From Saprospiraceae bacterium (GTDB lineage: Bacteria; Bacteroidota; Bacteroidia; Chitinophagales; Saprospiraceae): a stretch of DNA of 39,357 nt. The notes under the pieces were generated by a model, which was not told where the DNA came from, did not search any database, and saw only the letters and a list, made by a program, of their open reading frames with translations. Location of the stretch: the NCBI GenBank assembly GCA_026996805.1, contig JALWKB010000181.1:1-39357 (forward strand). The letters are read 5' to 3'. How positions within the stretch are numbered: the stretch's first letter is position 1; the number at the start of each line of letters is the position of its first letter. The translations under genes and the position numbers were made by a program. Below, piece after piece: positions 19,497 to 29,768 of this stretch.

Positions 19497-20705
19497 ATGA
19501 AAAGACAACAGATTATCAGTGCACTGCTCCAGGTGGTAATGATGACTTACTTTCCGCTTGCCCTTTTTGCCCAGATAGAAGTGGGGAAAAACAACAACGT
19601 GGGCATCCGCATGCCTGAGCAACCCCGGGTGACGCTGAGTCTGGATAATAGAGAGGGTAGTAATTCTAAAAACTTAATTAACATTGAATGCAATGCCAAG
19701 CATCTACACTACAAGATTAATCGCACTAGAGATACATTATATAACATCCGTTTGAAGAGTTTTAGCAATGTAAAGTACGGCACTTCATATTTGTACAACA
19801 TTTCAGGTAAGCTTTATGATACAGCTGGCCGAAACACTTCATGGCATGTAAGAAGATATCGTTTAGGAATACATAATGAAGTTCGAGTTTTTGGTTTAAA
19901 TGAAAGTTATCCTTATATTATTACATCCAATAGTGTAATGCGGTATTTTGGCATGCGTAATTGGATGTTTCTTTATGGTAATCCTAATATTATTCAATAT
20001 CGCCAAGAGGTGTTTGGTATAACCAATTTTTTACATACACACAGAGGAAAACCAAATATCGCAATTGGTTTTAATAATCATGTACGATCATCTCCACCCA
20101 ATACACCTAAAAATCATTACGGAATTTACAACAGTCTCATTACGAGGGTTTCCTATGATACGTTACCCGGAACAGCTCCAGTAGCCCTCTATTCCGAAAT
20201 AGTAAGTGGTGGTGGGGAGTATGGTGGTCGCCGCTATGCGGGCTATTTTGTCGGCGATGTCAAAATCGAAAATACCCTCTATGTCGACAACATCCAATTG
20301 ATCAGTGATCAGCGGCTCAAGCGCAATATCGCAGATATCCCCAACGCATTGAGCATCATCCAGAGCCTTCATCCCGTGAGCTTCTTCTATGTCGATAGCA
20401 TCTCCTACCGACACTACTTTCCCCAAGGTAAACAATACGGGTTGATCGCCCAGGAAGTGGAAAATGTCGTGCCCGAACTGGTCGACAATGCCGTGTTTGT
20501 CCATAGCTTGCGTGAAGTGGATGTGGTCGACAGCACTGGTGCAGTAGTCGACTTTGCCTACGAACGCGACCCAGATGTGCACTACAAATCCCTCAACTAC
20601 GTCCAGCTGATCCCGCTGCTGATCAAGGCCATTCAGGAACAACAACAACAAATAGACTCCCTCAAGGCGCAAGTCCAACAGCTCAGACAACAACTAAAGA
20701 AGTAA
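19497..20705 (+). CDS. Exported fibre-like protein with C-terminal peptidase S74 (intramolecular chaperone) domain
   Basis: Signal peptide; C-terminus SDQRLKRNIADIPNALSIIQSLHPVSFFY...YGLIAQEVENVVPELV...SLNYVQLIPLLIKAIQEQQQQIDSLKAQVQQLRQQLKK is a typical S74 domain plus coiled coil. Confidence 0.9.
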   Translation: MKRQQIISALLQVVMMTYFPLALFAQIEVGKNNNVGIRMPEQPRVTLSLDNREGSNSKNLINIECNAKHLHYKINRTRDTLYNIRLKSFSNVKYGTSYLYNISGKLYDTAGRNTSWHVRRYRLGIHNEVRVFGLNESYPYIITSNSVMRYFGMRNWMFLYGNPNIIQYRQEVFGITNFLHTHRGKPNIAIGFNNHVRSSPPNTPKNHYGIYNSLITRVSYDTLPGTAPVALYSEIVSGGGEYGGRRYAGYFVGDVKIENTLYVDNIQLISDQRLKRNIADIPNALSIIQSLHPVSFFYVDSISYRHYFPQGKQYGLIAQEVENVVPELVDNAVFVHSLREVDVVDSTGAVVDFAYERDPDVHYKSLNYVQLIPLLIKAIQEQQQQIDSLKAQVQQLRQQLKK

Positions 20706-20709
20706 TACA

Positions 20710-21579
20710 ATGCTGCGCCTCTACTGTTTTGCGCTCGTGGTATCGATCGCCCTCGGCCATCTGTATGGTCAGGAACAATACGCCCATCTGGTGCTCAATA
20801 ATCCACAGGATAAGTACATCCGCCTGAGAGCGACGAGCTTTATAAAGTACGGCGTGGTCAATACCGACGATGGTCAAGAGCACTTTCTGCGATTTTTTCA
20901 TGTGCCACCGGACAGCATTGCCTATGTCAAAGCCAAACTCAGCCCCCTGACGGACAACGATGTGCTCATGGCTCTTTACGATCCCAGCTCCGATGGATAT
21001 TATGGATTTTGGTTTCGCAACGACTCGTGCTATTACTACCACGATCAGACCTTCCATTTCATGCATCTCTATACCCTCAACGATACGTTTGAAATCGTGC
21101 GGTGTGGGCGGGACTATTCTTACAGGAAAAACGGTACGGAAGACTTCGTCTTCACCAGGCCCGTACAGGATCCCATGGAAGTGATCGTGCGCAACACCTT
21201 TGCCAATCATGCCATAGGCTATATCGAATACGGCTTTTTGGATACTTGCTCGATTTCCACGGTCCAAACGTCGAATTTTTATGAGCTAAACATCCTTCCA
21301 AGTGGTTCTTATGCGATTGTTACAGGTGATACCCTGTACTTTCGGGTAACGACATCTTATCAGGTAGTGCCCGGCAAGAGCGAGTATCTGTATTGGACTT
21401 TGTACGACCATATGCATTATGAAATTGCCACCGACTCGATAAAAAACAGCTACGGAAGTAATATCTATGCCATCGATTTGACGCCGTATAGCCTGGATGG
21501 CAATGTACTGTACGAGCTCGAGGTCTACCATTTAAACAAGGAACGTACCTATCTCTTTCGATTCAAGATATTAAAGTGA
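20710..21579 (+). CDS. Exported protein, possible lectin/jelly-roll-like domain
   Basis: Signal peptide MLRLYCFALVVSIALGHLYGQ; YYGFWFRNDSCYYY...LNDTFEIVRCGRDYSYRKNG resembles beta-sandwich segments common in Bacteroidota surface proteins. No firm family. Confidence 0.6.
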   Translation: MLRLYCFALVVSIALGHLYGQEQYAHLVLNNPQDKYIRLRATSFIKYGVVNTDDGQEHFLRFFHVPPDSIAYVKAKLSPLTDNDVLMALYDPSSDGYYGFWFRNDSCYYYHDQTFHFMHLYTLNDTFEIVRCGRDYSYRKNGTEDFVFTRPVQDPMEVIVRNTFANHAIGYIEYGFLDTCSISTVQTSNFYELNILPSGSYAIVTGDTLYFRVTTSYQVVPGKSEYLYWTLYDHMHYEIATDSIKNSYGSNIYAIDLTPYSLDGNVLYELEVYHLNKERTYLFRFKILK

Positions 21580-22217
21580 TGCGCATGAGGGGTATGGTGT
21601 GCGTCTACATATCGACCTTGATATGGGCCTGTACGGTACAACCAAAGCCGACGCAGAGGACGCAGAGGGCCATGGGACCGATGCGAGAATGTGGCTTGGA
21701 GGTGGCTCTCGAACCTGTCGAGGTGATGGATTATCGCAACGATTCAACGGCAGCCAACGAAATGAAAGTATCGCGTGTGCTGAGTCAAAATGGCTTTATC
21801 GGGGTAGCGCGCTACAAGCCATCGGTGTATATGGCTTATCTCCAACATGGGCGGTTGCCGGCGGATCGGGATTCGCTGCGGCGATTGATGGAATCGTTTG
21901 AGGACAACATTTATATGGAAGTATTGCTCCCTCGTGCGCTTGTAGCGGATTTATATCCCGAGCCATATCTGCGGAGATCTTTTACACTATGGCAAGAAGG
22001 CGCTGCAGTTATGCCTTCTATGGTGCACGTAGAGTCTACCATGAACCTTACGCCGTACCATTTAATACATCTGATGTTTCCGCGGCGTGTACACAATCCG
22101 GAGTACTACATACTGACAATCAGTGGTAAATACTTCGCTGCGGCAGCAAATTTTAATGAAATCGATGAGGGTTGTCTTTTAAAAAAGTTGCAAACGAGTA
22201 AAGCGTTAGGCATATGA
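21579..22217 (+). CDS. Putative lipoprotein of unknown function
   Basis: ATG overlaps the previous stop (TGATG). N-terminus MRMRGMVCVYISTLIWAC resembles a lipoprotein signal. 3' end overlaps the start of the next gene (ATGATG). Confidence 0.6.
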   Translation: MRMRGMVCVYISTLIWACTVQPKPTQRTQRAMGPMRECGLEVALEPVEVMDYRNDSTAANEMKVSRVLSQNGFIGVARYKPSVYMAYLQHGRLPADRDSLRRLMESFEDNIYMEVLLPRALVADLYPEPYLRRSFTLWQEGAAVMPSMVHVESTMNLTPYHLIHLMFPRRVHNPEYYILTISGKYFAAAANFNEIDEGCLLKKLQTSKALGI

Positions 22218-25200
22218 TGTTGAACAAGAGCGGGAGGCGTCGGGCAGCAGCATTGCTCACTTTGGTGATGGCCATTGACGTGTTATCGCCTGTACTCAGC
22301 TATGGGGCAACGTCGGGGCCCCAACAGCCGGAATTTGCGAGTTTTACCCCTGTCGATGTCACCGACATGGTGGATCCCTTCACGGGGGATTTGAAGTACA
22401 GCATACCGCTGCTGACAGTGCCCGGCATCAATGGCTTTGACTATCCCATCAATTTGTTTTACAACCCGCCGACCAATATGGAAGAAGAGGCCAGCTTTGT
22501 GGGGTATGGCTGGAATCTCGGCATAGGCGCTATCACGCGGATGGTCGACGTCATCCCCGATGACTTTGCTGGTGACGAGCTGAGAGAGAGGACCGATATG
22601 CGCAAGGATTGGACGGTGGGCTATATGGCTACTGTCAGTGCCGGCGACATAGAGGTGTTGGGGTTGGAGCTGGAAAAACTGCACTTGCAGGCCAACGTAG
22701 CGCTTACAGGAGTGTTTAGTTACAACAATCACCTGGGGTTTGGCGTGCGCTTTGCACTGAGCAATTCCATAGGAGCTTCGATTTTTGCGCCCGAAAAGAA
22801 GGAATATTACCCCAAAATTGGGCTCAATGCCGTCAGTGAGATCAGTGCGAGCAATCTCGATGGTACTTCGTGGAATGCCAACCTCTCCCTCTCTGCTCGA
22901 AAAAATATGTACAAGCTCGGTCTGGGCTATAGTAAGAGCTATCTGTCGTCGCGCGGCATAGTAGACTCCTACTTCGATTGGGCGCATCCCGACAAGCATT
23001 GGGCTGCACTGCGCGTGATGTACACCACGCGCCCGTTGAGTTTTCCCTTCATCGCGCAGGAGTACACGGGCTTCAATATACAGCTCAGTAATAAGGCTGG
23101 CGTCGAGTTGCCCATACCGACCACGATCGGTGCCCAAATAGGTGGGTTCTATCGGGAGACGAAGTTGAAGTACAAAAACCAGTGGGTGCGCTATCCCCTC
23201 TTTGGCTCGATGTACTTGGAGCGCGCTGGCCGCCACGACAATGCCATCTACGATTACAAGTCGGAAAAGGAAGCCATGTTGCGCGCCAATCAGCTCAACT
23301 TAGGAGCGCCCTTTGCTGCGCCCGACATGTTTGTCGTCTCGGCTCAGGGATTGAGTGGCACCTTCGCCGGCTATCGAGGGGATGTGGGCGTGTACTACGA
23401 CAATGCACGCACGTCGTCTTCGAGTGGAGTGACGGTATCGATCGAAGGGGCGGGGGGCGCCTATGCCAAGGTAGGGCTTGACGTCGAGGTCGCCCATACG
23501 GTCAGCGACAACAATGCGAAGAGCTCCAAACTGGCTAAAACGCTCAGCTTCGGCTTTAAGGGCAACACCGAGCAGACCGTCTACGAGCCCTTTGCGTTTA
23601 AGTTTTTGTTTGAACCCACCGGCGAGCTGGTCGACTTCCAAAGCGGTAAAAATCCCGAAATACCGTACAACAAGATACGGTATACCTACATGGGATACGA
23701 CAAGCCCGTGTCGCTGCGCAAGTCGAAGGGCACGTCGATTGAAATCTTTGGCAAGAAGATCCATCCCAATCCGAAGCTGTCCGATGAGGTGGTGGATGTC
23801 GATCTCAAGCCGGTCTCAATAGGGGAGGGCAAGCGGGGAGCGCGCATACCGCGCAGCAAGCTCATCGAACATTACACCAATGCCGAGCTGAAAAAGATGG
23901 GCGGCAGGCTCCTCCCCGAAATGCGCGTGCGCACCTTTCAGATGTACTTCGACACGGTCTTTCCCTACACGGCATATGTGGTACCCGATTCGACCATTGC
24001 GCTGCGCCACTTTGGGGACAAAAAACTCTCTGCCTTTGCGGTGGTGGATGAAATGGGCAAGCGCTGGAATTTTGGCCTTCCCGTCGTCAATTACGTCGAG
24101 CGCGATGTGCAGTTCAGCTTTTGGGATGCCGATGCCGCCAACAATTGCCGCAAGGTGGTCACCAACATCGTGGCCAACCCCGAAGACGGCTGTGCAAGCC
24201 GCCGCATCGATTACAAGATGAGTGAAAAGGGCGTACAGCGATCGCGGGATTTTCTCAACATACGCGAGACTCCTGCCTATGCCAAGAGCTTCTTGTTGAC
24301 CTCCATCCTCGGCCCCAATTACGTCGATATCAACGACAACGGTCCCGACTATGCCGACAAGGGCAATTGGATACGCTTTGACTATGTGCGCGTGACCAAC
24401 GATGTCATCAAGTACAAGTGGCGCACGCCCTTCTTCGGTGCCCTCTATCAGAAGGGGAGCAACAGTTTTAAGGAAGATGATCAGGCCTTTTTCAAATACG
24501 GTGAGCGCGAGGTCTATCAAATACGCCAGATCGTCACGCCGACGCACAAGGCCGTGTTTTACTACTCGCCGCGATTGGACAACCTCGGCGCGGTGTGCTG
24601 GCTGCAGGTGCCGCAAGATTTCAACTCGACAAATATACGGCCTGCCCTTTCGGTCAAACTCGACAGCATCGTACTGTACGCGGGCAACGACTACAGCTCC
24701 AACCACTTTGAGAAGATCAAAAAGGTGGGCTTTTGTTACGATTACTCCTCATGGCCGGGCGCGCCCAACGTCGTCCAAGTACAGGGCCAGACCGTCGGCA
24801 AGCTGACCTTGCGCAAGCTGTGGTTTGAAAACTATCAATCCAAGCGGGGAGCCTTTACGCCTTACGAATTTAGTTATTACGAAGGGCCGCAAGCGCCGAG
24901 CTATGATCCCGCCGTGCATGCGCAAGACCGATGGGGGGTGTACTATCCCTTCAGCGACCAATGTGCGCTGGCAAGGGCGCCCTATACGCCGCAGTTTGAT
25001 CGCAAAAAGCCGCCCAAGACCTTCAAAGAGGAGATGGATCGGGCGGCGCGGTGGTACCTGCTCAAGAGTGTGCGATTGCCCTCTGGAGCCATCATTGAGA
25101 TTGAGTACGAGCGCGACGACTACGCTTGGGTAGGGGATCGCGTAGCTGGACAGATGTTTCGAATTGCCGGCTTTAAGGACCCCGACGGGGGCAACACCTC

Positions 25201-28200
25201 ACAGATCGACCGCATCCCCGTCGATGCCGACCTACAAAACGACATCAAGATATACTTCGCCCTCGAAGAGCCCATTGCGGCCAACGATCCGCTGAAGATG
25301 GCGAGGTTGGCGCGCTATTTCGAAGGGCTGTACCACGGCGAAGACGGCAAACAGGTGTTTTTTAAGCTCCAATCCCATCTGTTGGGTCCTGACGATCCCA
25401 CGGTCGAAGATGTCTCGGGCTACGGCTTTTTGGACTCGTACGGTTTTGGCGTGCCCAATGGAGGGAAGCACTACTACGCCTATTTCAAGTTGAAACCCGT
25501 ATCCGTAAAGGTCAAGGGCAAGCATTACCACCCCTTTCTCGTACACGCCTGGCAGAATTTAAAACAGGTCTATCGCAGATTGCTCTTTGACAGGGACTTT
25601 GACGATCCCCAAAAAGAGGAGGAAAAGCTCAAGCTGATATGGGCGGTGATTGAGGCCATCGTGCAGTTTCGCGATGGCATACTGGGCTATTACACCAAGT
25701 GCATAAAAAAGCGGCGCGGTGCGCGGATCGATTTAGATGCCTCGTACGTGCGCCTGTCGACGCCGGATCAGAGGAAATACGGGGGCGGTGTGCGCGTCAA
25801 GAAGATTGCGCTCACCAACGTCGCTCCCGGCTTTGATCCCACACCGCAGTACGGATTTGTCTACGATTACACGACGACGCGTGTCATTGAAGGACCCTCG
25901 GGGAGTACGGTCGACACCATAAGCAGTGGCGTAGCCCTCAACGAGCCCTACATCGGCTCAGAAGAAAACAGCTACAAGTACATTCAGGAGTACGAAGATC
26001 AGCTGCTCAATGGCACGATCGATGGGCTGGTCTTTCAGGAATTTCCCATCCACGAGAGTGTGTTGCCCGCCCCTTCGGTGGGGTATTCCGTGGTGACGGT
26101 GCGCTCGCTGGCCAGCGATTTCAACCTGACGAAATTCCTATCGGGCAACAATGCCCAGGCGAAACACGGCTTTCCCGCCTCTCTTGCTGGCATCGCCTCG
26201 ACGGGGCAAACCGTCTACGAATTTTACACCACAAGGGACTATCCCTTTGTGGTGAGGCAGACGCTCTTGCAGGAGGGCGTTTCGTTTCCGAGGCTGTACA
26301 TTCTGCCCGCCGTGGGATACATCGAGTATAACAAGTACATCGGCACACAGGGCTACGCGATCGAGCTCAACGACATGGCAGGCAAGCTGAAGAGCATCAC
26401 CCACTACGGTCAGAAGAAAAACGGCGATATCGACCCCGTGCCCGTGCGCAAGGTCGAATACAAGTACTACGACCGCGTCGAGGTGTACAACGACGGCATC
26501 GAGAAAAAGGTGCGCAGGCGCCTGGTCAACACGCTGCCCGTGGTGTCCAATCTCTTCGATGGCCATATCGAGAGCAACAACATCAACGGTGCGCTCATCA
26601 ACGAGCACGCTGAGGTCGGCGTGACGCGCCAGCTCTTCGCCAGCCTCAAGCGCAACACCATCCGCGATGTCAATCAGGTCGGCGCGCAGTTCAATGTCGA
26701 TATCAATCCCATCCTCTTTGGCCTGCCGCTGCCCACCCCGACGGTGTATCCCAATGTGAGCTTCTCTTTTACGCAGGCCACCACCATGGTCTTCAATAAA
26801 ATCGTGCGGCGCTCGGGCATCCTCAAAGAAGTCATCATCAAAGATGAGCAGTCTGAAATCGTAGAGGAAAACCTCAAGTTTGACGCCATCACGGGAGCCC
26901 CGCTGCTGCGCACGACGCAAAACGAATTTGACAACCGCGTCTACACCTATACGCCGCCGGCCTACTTCAAGTACTACCCGATGATGCCGGGCTATTACAA
27001 TTGGGGCTATACCATCAAATTTCCCTTTGGGCCGGGCATCGGCACGCCCGACTTGGTGATGCCGTACCACAATCCGTGTAGGGGCGGGGGCTTTGAGAGC
27101 GAGACCTACCGCTTTATCATCCAGCCCCATCCGGATGCACACAGCTTCTTGCGTCCGGGCGCCATCCTGTCGATCGGCATCTACCACCGGGATTACGGCC
27201 GTTGGTTGGAGTATCGGGGTGAAATCGTCGATCGCTCGAAAAACAATCAGACGGACGAAAACTTCGTCGACGTCATCGTGCACACCGATCAGTTTCCGTA
27301 CGACAAGGTCGACAGTGTGCGCTTGCGCATCATCAAGTCCAACTTTGGCAACAAGCTCTCTGCGCCACTGCTGAAGATCACTGCGCTCAAGGATCCTACC
27401 GTGCGGTATTTCCAGCGGGCGGAGACGACGGGTCAGTATAACAACAAGACGTACAATATCGTCTTCATGGACTCGGTGGTCCATGCCGAGGCGTATCTGT
27501 ATTCGGATTTTTGGGATGCTTATCCCTACATGGAGCTGCACAAGGGCCCCATCTACTGGAAGAGTCGTGGCAACAGTCAGCTCAAGACCGTCTACCGCTA
27601 TGTGGCCGATCGGCGCTACGACAATCTACACATCTCCCATCAGGGCATCGTCGACACGATGTCCATCATGATACCCGAGTACCAGCACATCTATACGCCG
27701 AGCATGGTGCGATGGCTGCCGACCAGTGAGATTCGGCGCATCAACGAGATGGGGGTCGTGCTCACCGAAGAAAATGCGCTGGTCAATCAGACGGCGCTGT
27801 TGGACAACTATTTCACCATCAGTGAGCCAGAGGGGGTGGAATACCCGCAGCGCTATCCGGGGCCCGAGCGCATCACGGCCCGCGCGGTCGATGCCGGCTC
27901 CTACGAGATCGCCTTTACCTCTTTTGAAGATTATGAAATGAACCACAAGACCAAGCGCCATCCCAATCTCAAGTCGCTCAAGATCGAAAACCGCTCTCAC
28001 TGGAACTTCCTGCCCATCGTCGAAGTCAATGAGGGCTACGAGGTGTACAACATCGTAGGCTTGGCGGGTTCTCCCGTCAACTACCTCATCACCGACAAGG
28101 ATTGGCCGGGCTATGCTGATCCCAGCTATCGCGCCTTCGAGCTCTACGCTGCCGACGGCGCCGTGATGACAGCCAAGCGCTTCGACCGACAGCACTTTTC

Positions 28201-29002
28201 CTTCGTCGTCACACCATTTTATAGGTACGGAAAACTCTGGCATCGCCAGCTGTTGACCATACGCATCGAGCCGTCGGGTGGCACCTCCTGCCTGCAGTAC
28301 GGCAAGCCCTACACCGACTTGCGCATCGCTCTGGTGTATCGCGATACGGCCTACAACCACCATCTCAAAGGTGTGTCGATAGCACAGTTTGGGCACAGTG
28401 GTGTGCGCAGCTTGCGACTGGATGGGCAGGTCAATGCCGATACGGTGTTTCGATTTCATCAGGCCAGTCTCAAGCTCCACTATGGCAGGCGCTATTTCTT
28501 CTCCTGCTGGATCAACGACAGCAGCTACGTGTCGGGCACCGAGCAAGGCATCAACCAGTATCCCGACCTCAAAGATGCGGGCGTCTACGTCCAGATTCAC
28601 GCCGGTCCCAATCAGCTCGTACAGCTCTATCCGTCGGGCAGTCGCATCAACGGCTGGCAGAAGGTCGAAGGCGCCTTTGAATACAGGCATGGGCGATCCG
28701 ACTTCTACGTCGACTTCGTCAAGGGCCCGCATCCCATCGTCCTCTACGTCGACGATGTACGCATCCACCCCGTCGACAGCAAGATGGAGACCTACGTCTA
28801 CGACGACCTGCGCAAGCGCATCACTGAAATACTCGACGAAGACAACTATTTCACGCGATTTAAGTACAACGCCGAAGGAGATCTCATAGCCATCGAAAAG
28901 GAGACGAGCCGGGGCGTCTACACCGTCCAAGAGCGCATCGCCTACCTCAAGACGCGTCAGCCGCCGGAGTGCAGCGATGCCTACGAAGCGCCCCAACCGT
29001 AA
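22214..29002 (+). CDS. Giant RHS/TcdB-like N-half protein (2262 aa)
   Basis: Signal peptide then SGPQQPEFASFTPVDVTDMVDPFTGDLKYSIPLLTVPGINGFDYPINLFYNPP (Bacteroidota RHS N-terminal signature); C-terminus TYVYDDLRKRITEILDEDNYFTRFKYNAEGDLIAIEKETSRGVYTVQERIAYL. Confidence 0.88.
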   Translation: MMLNKSGRRRAAALLTLVMAIDVLSPVLSYGATSGPQQPEFASFTPVDVTDMVDPFTGDLKYSIPLLTVPGINGFDYPINLFYNPPTNMEEEASFVGYGWNLGIGAITRMVDVIPDDFAGDELRERTDMRKDWTVGYMATVSAGDIEVLGLELEKLHLQANVALTGVFSYNNHLGFGVRFALSNSIGASIFAPEKKEYYPKIGLNAVSEISASNLDGTSWNANLSLSARKNMYKLGLGYSKSYLSSRGIVDSYFDWAHPDKHWAALRVMYTTRPLSFPFIAQEYTGFNIQLSNKAGVELPIPTTIGAQIGGFYRETKLKYKNQWVRYPLFGSMYLERAGRHDNAIYDYKSEKEAMLRANQLNLGAPFAAPDMFVVSAQGLSGTFAGYRGDVGVYYDNARTSSSSGVTVSIEGAGGAYAKVGLDVEVAHTVSDNNAKSSKLAKTLSFGFKGNTEQTVYEPFAFKFLFEPTGELVDFQSGKNPEIPYNKIRYTYMGYDKPVSLRKSKGTSIEIFGKKIHPNPKLSDEVVDVDLKPVSIGEGKRGARIPRSKLIEHYTNAELKKMGGRLLPEMRVRTFQMYFDTVFPYTAYVVPDSTIALRHFGDKKLSAFAVVDEMGKRWNFGLPVVNYVERDVQFSFWDADAANNCRKVVTNIVANPEDGCASRRIDYKMSEKGVQRSRDFLNIRETPAYAKSFLLTSILGPNYVDINDNGPDYADKGNWIRFDYVRVTNDVIKYKWRTPFFGALYQKGSNSFKEDDQAFFKYGEREVYQIRQIVTPTHKAVFYYSPRLDNLGAVCWLQVPQDFNSTNIRPALSVKLDSIVLYAGNDYSSNHFEKIKKVGFCYDYSSWPGAPNVVQVQGQTVGKLTLRKLWFENYQSKRGAFTPYEFSYYEGPQAPSYDPAVHAQDRWGVYYPFSDQCALARAPYTPQFDRKKPPKTFKEEMDRAARWYLLKSVRLPSGAIIEIEYERDDYAWVGDRVAGQMFRIAGFKDPDGGNTSQIDRIPVDADLQNDIKIYFALEEPIAANDPLKMARLARYFEGLYHGEDGKQVFFKLQSHLLGPDDPTVEDVSGYGFLDSYGFGVPNGGKHYYAYFKLKPVSVKVKGKHYHPFLVHAWQNLKQVYRRLLFDRDFDDPQKEEEKLKLIWAVIEAIVQFRDGILGYYTKCIKKRRGARIDLDASYVRLSTPDQRKYGGGVRVKKIALTNVAPGFDPTPQYGFVYDYTTTRVIEGPSGSTVDTISSGVALNEPYIGSEENSYKYIQEYEDQLLNGTIDGLVFQEFPIHESVLPAPSVGYSVVTVRSLASDFNLTKFLSGNNAQAKHGFPASLAGIASTGQTVYEFYTTRDYPFVVRQTLLQEGVSFPRLYILPAVGYIEYNKYIGTQGYAIELNDMAGKLKSITHYGQKKNGDIDPVPVRKVEYKYYDRVEVYNDGIEKKVRRRLVNTLPVVSNLFDGHIESNNINGALINEHAEVGVTRQLFASLKRNTIRDVNQVGAQFNVDINPILFGLPLPTPTVYPNVSFSFTQATTMVFNKIVRRSGILKEVIIKDEQSEIVEENLKFDAITGAPLLRTTQNEFDNRVYTYTPPAYFKYYPMMPGYYNWGYTIKFPFGPGIGTPDLVMPYHNPCRGGGFESETYRFIIQPHPDAHSFLRPGAILSIGIYHRDYGRWLEYRGEIVDRSKNNQTDENFVDVIVHTDQFPYDKVDSVRLRIIKSNFGNKLSAPLLKITALKDPTVRYFQRAETTGQYNNKTYNIVFMDSVVHAEAYLYSDFWDAYPYMELHKGPIYWKSRGNSQLKTVYRYVADRRYDNLHISHQGIVDTMSIMIPEYQHIYTPSMVRWLPTSEIRRINEMGVVLTEENALVNQTALLDNYFTISEPEGVEYPQRYPGPERITARAVDAGSYEIAFTSFEDYEMNHKTKRHPNLKSLKIENRSHWNFLPIVEVNEGYEVYNIVGLAGSPVNYLITDKDWPGYADPSYRAFELYAADGAVMTAKRFDRQHFSFVVTPFYRYGKLWHRQLLTIRIEPSGGTSCLQYGKPYTDLRIALVYRDTAYNHHLKGVSIAQFGHSGVRSLRLDGQVNADTVFRFHQASLKLHYGRRYFFSCWINDSSYVSGTEQGINQYPDLKDAGVYVQIHAGPNQLVQLYPSGSRINGWQKVEGAFEYRHGRSDFYVDFVKGPHPIVLYVDDVRIHPVDSKMETYVYDDLRKRITEILDEDNYFTRFKYNAEGDLIAIEKETSRGVYTVQERIAYLKTRQPPECSDAYEAPQP

Positions 29003-29016
29003 AAGGCAGTGCGACG

Positions 29017-29766
29017 ATGTGTTACACCACGCGACATAGCAGTACAATATCCATAGTGCTCTTGATGGCCCTCTTCGGCCTCGGGCGAGTGATGGATGCC
29101 CAAGACTACGTCGGGATCTTCCGCCAGTGTGCGGAGGTCTTGCGGCAGCATCCCTATGTTGAGTGGGAGCTCCACGTATCGGTCTATCGCTCGGCTGCTG
29201 ATCCGCGCCCGATCGACACTTCATCGTACCGCTACAGCATTGCGCCAGATCGACTGGCCATCCACTCGAACAAGCTCGTCGTAATTCGCACGCCGCAGTA
29301 CAGCCTCGTGGTCAACCACCTCCTTCAGACCATCGAATGGACGGCGGCGGCTAAAGACGCGCAGTTGGCGGCTCTGCGTGCGGAGTTTGCTCGGGCCATA
29401 GACCAAACGCCTACCATTTCATACCCTCTCCAAAACATCCCCCTCGACACCACCGAAGTGTTGGTCATCGTCGACAGCTGTGAAGATCAGACCATCGAGG
29501 TTTACCTCTTCCCCCGAGGGGGTGATGTCGTGCGTGCCCTGTACGTCGTCGATGGCCGGCGCCATGTCGTGCAGCGCGCTGAGCTCTATTTCCGACCGTG
29601 GTATAAAGAGATTACCGGTGAGCGGGTCGTCTACCGATACCGCAACTACCGCTTTAGCGACCGCGTGCCCGAACGGGCCTTTTCCGTCAAGCCGTACCTC
29701 CGACCGCATCGGGGAAGCTATACGCCGACTGAGGACTTTGCAAACTATCAACTCATAATCCATTGA
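29017..29766 (+). CDS. Exported protein of unknown function placed between the two RHS genes (LolA-like fold possible)
   Basis: Signal peptide-like MCYTTRHSSTISIVLLMALFGLGRVMDAQ; beta-rich segments YRYSIAPDRLAIHSNKLVVIRTPQYSLVVNHLLQTIEW weakly resemble LolA-type proteins. Confidence 0.6.
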   Translation: MCYTTRHSSTISIVLLMALFGLGRVMDAQDYVGIFRQCAEVLRQHPYVEWELHVSVYRSAADPRPIDTSSYRYSIAPDRLAIHSNKLVVIRTPQYSLVVNHLLQTIEWTAAAKDAQLAALRAEFARAIDQTPTISYPLQNIPLDTTEVLVIVDSCEDQTIEVYLFPRGGDVVRALYVVDGRRHVVQRAELYFRPWYKEITGERVVYRYRNYRFSDRVPERAFSVKPYLRPHRGSYTPTEDFANYQLIIH

Positions 29767-29768
29767 TT

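Noticed and set aside
21650-21667. Tandem 9-bp repeat gacgcagag x2 in the lipoprotein gene
   Set aside because: Only two units, not a plausible phase-variable or satellite tract.
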